Below are positions 5,323 through 6,761 of a stretch of 6,761 nucleotides of DNA, one piece after another. How positions within the stretch are numbered: the stretch's first letter is position 1; each line of letters begins with the position of its first letter. The notes under the pieces were generated by a model. The model made no database searches and had not been told where the DNA came from. It worked only from the letters and a program-made list of their open reading frames with translations. A program made the translations under genes and the position numbers. This DNA comes from CAZQLW01 sp964639875 (GTDB lineage Archaea > Nanobdellota > Nanobdellia > Woesearchaeales > GW2011-AR9), in the NCBI GenBank assembly GCA_964639875.1, contig CAZXEM010000061.1, forward strand, positions 1-6,761, given 5' to 3'.

Positions 5323-5730
5323 TTACTTTACCTCTTCTTCAACTTCTTGGTACAACTTCATTGCTTGCGCACTCATTTCTTGCAATAATGTATCAGCTTC
5401 TACCATTCTTTTACCTAAGTCTTCTTTTTGATCTTCTAATAATTTAACAACTTCAGGGATAGTTTTTTCAACGGTAGTATTTGAACCCACGTTAACAATA
5501 AGTTTTTGATTATCTTTAAGTTCTGCTTTCAAGAAAATTCCATTAGCAATAGGTGCTAATAGCTCATTATTTACTTTAGTTTTTTCAAGTTCTTTAACTG
5601 CACCAATAGAAATGTCCAACTCTGAAAATTGTTGGTTAAGCATTTCTAAATGTTGTGAAATTTGTTCCAACTGCTGTTGAATCATCTGGAATTGCATATA
5701 CTTCTGTTGTACTTGTTCGTCTTTTGCCAT
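5323..5730 (-). CDS. pfdA: Prefoldin subunit alpha
   Basis: The 135-residue product is the alpha subunit of archaeal prefoldin (GimC), the jellyfish-shaped alpha2beta4 chaperone that holds unfolded proteins and passes them to the thermosome. Residues 4-48 form an N-terminal coiled-coil helix rich in Gln and heptad-spaced Leu/Ile/Met (QFQMIQQQLEQISQHLEML). Residues 52-90 carry the beta-hairpin assembly region typical of alpha class, LLAPIANGIFLKAEL (57-71) and KLIVNVGSNTTVEKT (76-90). Residues 91-135 form the return coiled-coil helix. Length fits the family. Its stop TAA directly abuts the ftsY ATG, and the pairing pfdA-ftsY is conserved in many archaea. It lies 4 bases after the stop of the 67-codon gene, with no Shine-Dalgarno sequence of its own (A-rich before the ATG), so it probably depends on translational coupling. 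Confidence 0.92.
   Translation of the reverse strand: MAKDEQVQQKYMQFQMIQQQLEQISQHLEMLNQQFSELDISIGAVKELEKTKVNNELLAPIANGIFLKAELKDNQKLIVNVGSNTTVEKTIPEVVKLLEDQKEDLGKRMVEADTLLQEMSAQAMKLYQEVEEEVK
5330..5334 (-). promoter_or_regulatory. Ribosome binding site for ftsY
   Basis: GAGGT on the minus strand lies seven bases before the ftsY ATG, inside the last codons of pfdA. It is the clearest Shine-Dalgarno-like site in the window and fits an internal operon gene, in contrast to the leaderless first genes. Confidence 0.6.
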
Positions 5731-5734
5731 TTTT

Positions 5735-5938
5735 TTATAATCTTTTGATAAGCTGTTCTAAATATTGTTCATATTTAACTTCAGAACTTAAAAAAGGTAA
5801 ATCTTCATCGTCTCTAGCAACTTTGTTAAAAAACGGTGAGTTAACAATCATAAGTTTCTTACCTTCTTTCTTAATTTCTTCAAGTTCCTTTTCTACCAGT
5901 ATCTTTAAAATTTTTGTATCTTTATTTGTTAGTGTCAT
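5735..5938 (-). CDS. Unknown 67-residue protein heading the prefoldin-ftsY operon
   Basis: I do not recognise this protein. It is mostly helical and charged: an N-terminal helix with KILKILVEKELEEIKKEGKK (9-28), a hydrophobic strand LMIVNSPFF (29-37), then an acidic turn RDDEDLPFLSS (42-52) and a final helix ending in LEQLIKRL. It has no signal peptide, membrane segment or cysteine, so it should be a soluble cytoplasmic protein. It is first in an operon with pfdA (4-base gap) and ftsY, with a TATA box 29 bases before its ATG. Many archaea have the ribosomal protein LX/L18a gene at this position; this sequence does not resemble LX. Its role near co-translational folding or targeting is only a guess from context. 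Codon usage and composition resemble the neighbours, and the promoter spacing supports it being a real gene. Confidence 0.72.
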   Translation of the reverse strand: MTLTNKDTKILKILVEKELEEIKKEGKKLMIVNSPFFNKVARDDEDLPFLSSEVKYEQYLEQLIKRL

Positions 5939-5959
5939 AAGAGCACAAATAAGTTATCT

Positions 5960-5967
5960 TTTATATA
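5960..5967 (-). promoter_or_regulatory. TATA box for the 67-codon gene, pfdA and ftsY
   Basis: Read on the minus strand the box is TATATAAA, ending 21 bases before the ATG at 5938. It predicts a leaderless or nearly leaderless polycistronic transcript for all three genes. Five-base arms (ATCTT at 5956-5960 and AAGAT at 5967-5971) flank the box as an imperfect dyad. Confidence 0.62.
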
Positions 5968-5984
5968 AGATTTATGGTAAAATT

Positions 5985-6000
5985 AGTATTAATGTATACT
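5985..6000. repeat. Imperfect dyad upstream of the PRPP-synthetase-like promoter
   Basis: AGTAT at 5985-5989 and ATACT at 5996-6000 are reverse complements around a 6-base centre. The element ends 14 bases before the TATA box at 6015 and could be a transcription factor site for either divergent gene. The match is short and may be chance. Confidence 0.22.
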
Positions 6001-6014
6001 CTCATAACTAGAAA

Positions 6015-6022
6015 TATATAAA
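6015..6022 (+). promoter_or_regulatory. TATA box for the PRPP-synthetase-like gene
   Basis: TATATAAA, followed by more A residues, ends 24 bases before the ATG at 6047. The spacing predicts initiation near the start codon. The 8-base sequence CTAGAAAT occurs both at 6008-6015, overlapping the box, and at 6038-6045, just before the ATG; the second copy is part of a TTCTAGAA palindrome (6036-6043). Confidence 0.6.
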
Positions 6023-6046
6023 AAAGGGTAATTAATTCTAGAAATT

Positions 6047-6761
6047 ATGGTTTACAAACACCATCAAGCAAGTTACTCTTTGGGTGAAAAAGAATTAAAT
6101 CCCGAAGAAAGAATTGTTGTTTCTACAAGACACGGTCCAGAAGAACCTAGTAGGATAGCCGACCATTTAGGATTATCACCAAATCAGCCAAAAAAAATTA
6201 TTGATCACCGTATTTGGATGGATGGCGAATACTTGTTAACGTTTACTACTAAAGGATGTTTAGCAAAAACTGAGTTTGAGAACTATCTAGGAAATTACAA
6301 AAATTCTGATGGTAGTTTAAAGTGGGGTGAAGGTCTTAAAGGAAGAACAGTTTATATTACTCATACTTTTAGTAACCAATTTGATATTCAGGCGTTAGAT
6401 AAAATGACAGAATTTATTGCTTGGACGGCAAAATATAATGGGGCAGAGAATGTTGTTTTGCTTGCTTATACGCTCGCTCATAGTTGTCAAGAACGAGGAG
6501 TTCATCATCCCCATCCAAGGATGGAAAAACCTGGTGCAAAAGAAAAGTTTGACGGCCAGGCACCATTATCACAGTTACAGTTAATGCAGTATTCAACTGC
6601 TGGTGTTGATAAAATAATTACCCTTCATAATCATTGTCCTATTGAAACAAAAGACCTTTGTGATGGTGTTAATGAAGAATTGGAGGTTATGGCAAGAAGA
6701 TCAAAGGAGATGAATTCTACGTTAAGATATCATCTTGATTTTTATAATATTGATTTATCTC
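6047..6761 (+). CDS. Divergent ribose-phosphate pyrophosphokinase-like protein, 3' end beyond window
   Basis: From the ATG at 6047 the frame is open for 238 codons to the window edge. Several blocks match PRPP synthetase, which makes PRPP from ribose 5-phosphate and ATP. RIADHLGLS (36-44) and RIWMDGEYLLTF (55-66) match the IADxLG and FxDGE region. GRTVYITHTFS (99-109) matches the G-x-x-V-F-I-x-Q-S strand. CQER (147-150) is at the Q-D-R ATP-binding site. APLSQLQLMQYSTAGVDKII (172-191) matches the P-I-(S/T)-A-K-L...AGAD-R-V-L helix and strand, and TLHNH (192-196) lies at the T-x-D-L-H metal site. Compared with typical enzymes there are extra segments at about 67-97 and 151-170, and the DLH aspartate appears as histidine. 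The C-terminal PRPP-binding loop lies outside the window. Catalytic activity is therefore uncertain; it could be a paralogue with another role. It is divergent from the prefoldin-ftsY operon. Confidence 0.72.
   Translation, partial: MVYKHHQASYSLGEKELNPEERIVVSTRHGPEEPSRIADHLGLSPNQPKKIIDHRIWMDGEYLLTFTTKGCLAKTEFENYLGNYKNSDGSLKWGEGLKGRTVYITHTFSNQFDIQALDKMTEFIAWTAKYNGAENVVLLAYTLAHSCQERGVHHPHPRMEKPGAKEKFDGQAPLSQLQLMQYSTAGVDKIITLHNHCPIETKDLCDGVNEELEVMARRSKEMNSTLRYHLDFYNIDLS

Noticed and set aside
741..5971. Shared TATCTT-(6-8)-AAGAT element at 741-760 and 5955-5971 as a common operator
   Set aside because: The spacers differ (8 and 6 bases) and the second copy overlaps a TATA box, whose own symmetry explains part of the match. 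Two copies in AT-rich DNA are not enough to claim a regulon.
5655..6011. Open frame of 118 codons on the plus strand
   Set aside because: It runs antisense through the start of pfdA, the whole 67-codon gene and the promoter region. Its product is a Ser/Leu/Phe-rich chain typical of the complement of Glu/Lys-rich coding sequence.
6414..6596. Open frame of 60 codons on the minus strand
   Set aside because: It is antisense to the most conserved part of the PRPP-synthetase-like gene and has no start signals.

Overview
The window looks like a piece of an AT-rich archaeal chromosome. The evidence is an archaeal GINS replication factor with a C-terminal B domain, an alpha-class prefoldin directly followed by FtsY (a conserved archaeal gene pair), and AT-rich TATA boxes about 27-32 bases upstream of nearly every first start codon, which is the geometry of leaderless archaeal transcripts. 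Compact genes, tiny or overlapping junctions and divergent small proteins would suit a DPANN-type archaeon (Woesearchaeota/Pacearchaeota-like), but that placement is inference. There is no rRNA, tRNA, CRISPR array, insertion sequence or phage module that I can see.

Layout: (1) 1-671, minus: 5' part of a radical SAM gene running off the left edge. (2) 672-820: divergent intergenic region with two promoters, a small inverted repeat and two short upstream reading frames ahead of gins51. (3) 821-1672, plus: GINS subunit. It converges, with a 2-base gap, on (4) 1675-2022, minus: a small membrane-anchored or secreted LysM-domain protein. (5) 2023-2097: divergent promoter region. (6) 2098-3083, plus: a two-gene operon of a MazG-like NTP pyrophosphohydrolase and an MnmC/DUF752-type methyltransferase with overlapping stop and start. 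It converges, sharing a TTAA, on (7) 3080-3472, minus: a small secreted cysteine-containing protein with a GTG start. (8) 5938 down to 3550, minus: an operon of a 67-residue unknown protein, prefoldin alpha and FtsY. (9) 5939-6046: divergent promoter region. (10) 6047-6761, plus: 5' part of a divergent PRPP-synthetase-like gene running off the right edge.

The genes are mostly housekeeping: replication (GINS), nascent-protein folding and membrane targeting (prefoldin, FtsY), nucleotide metabolism (MazG, PRPP synthetase-like) and probably tRNA wobble modification (MnmC-like). Two small exported proteins of unknown role sit tail-to-tail with them. I did not find a convincing new multi-gene system. 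The most unusual points are the FtsY N-terminal extension (about 300 acidic residues with three FG-type basic amphipathic modules and four copies of a short A-x-x-L motif), the gins51 leader with stacked upstream ATGs, a LysM protein in an apparent archaeon, the inserted and substituted PRPP-synthetase-like enzyme, and the 67-residue protein heading the prefoldin-ftsY operon.
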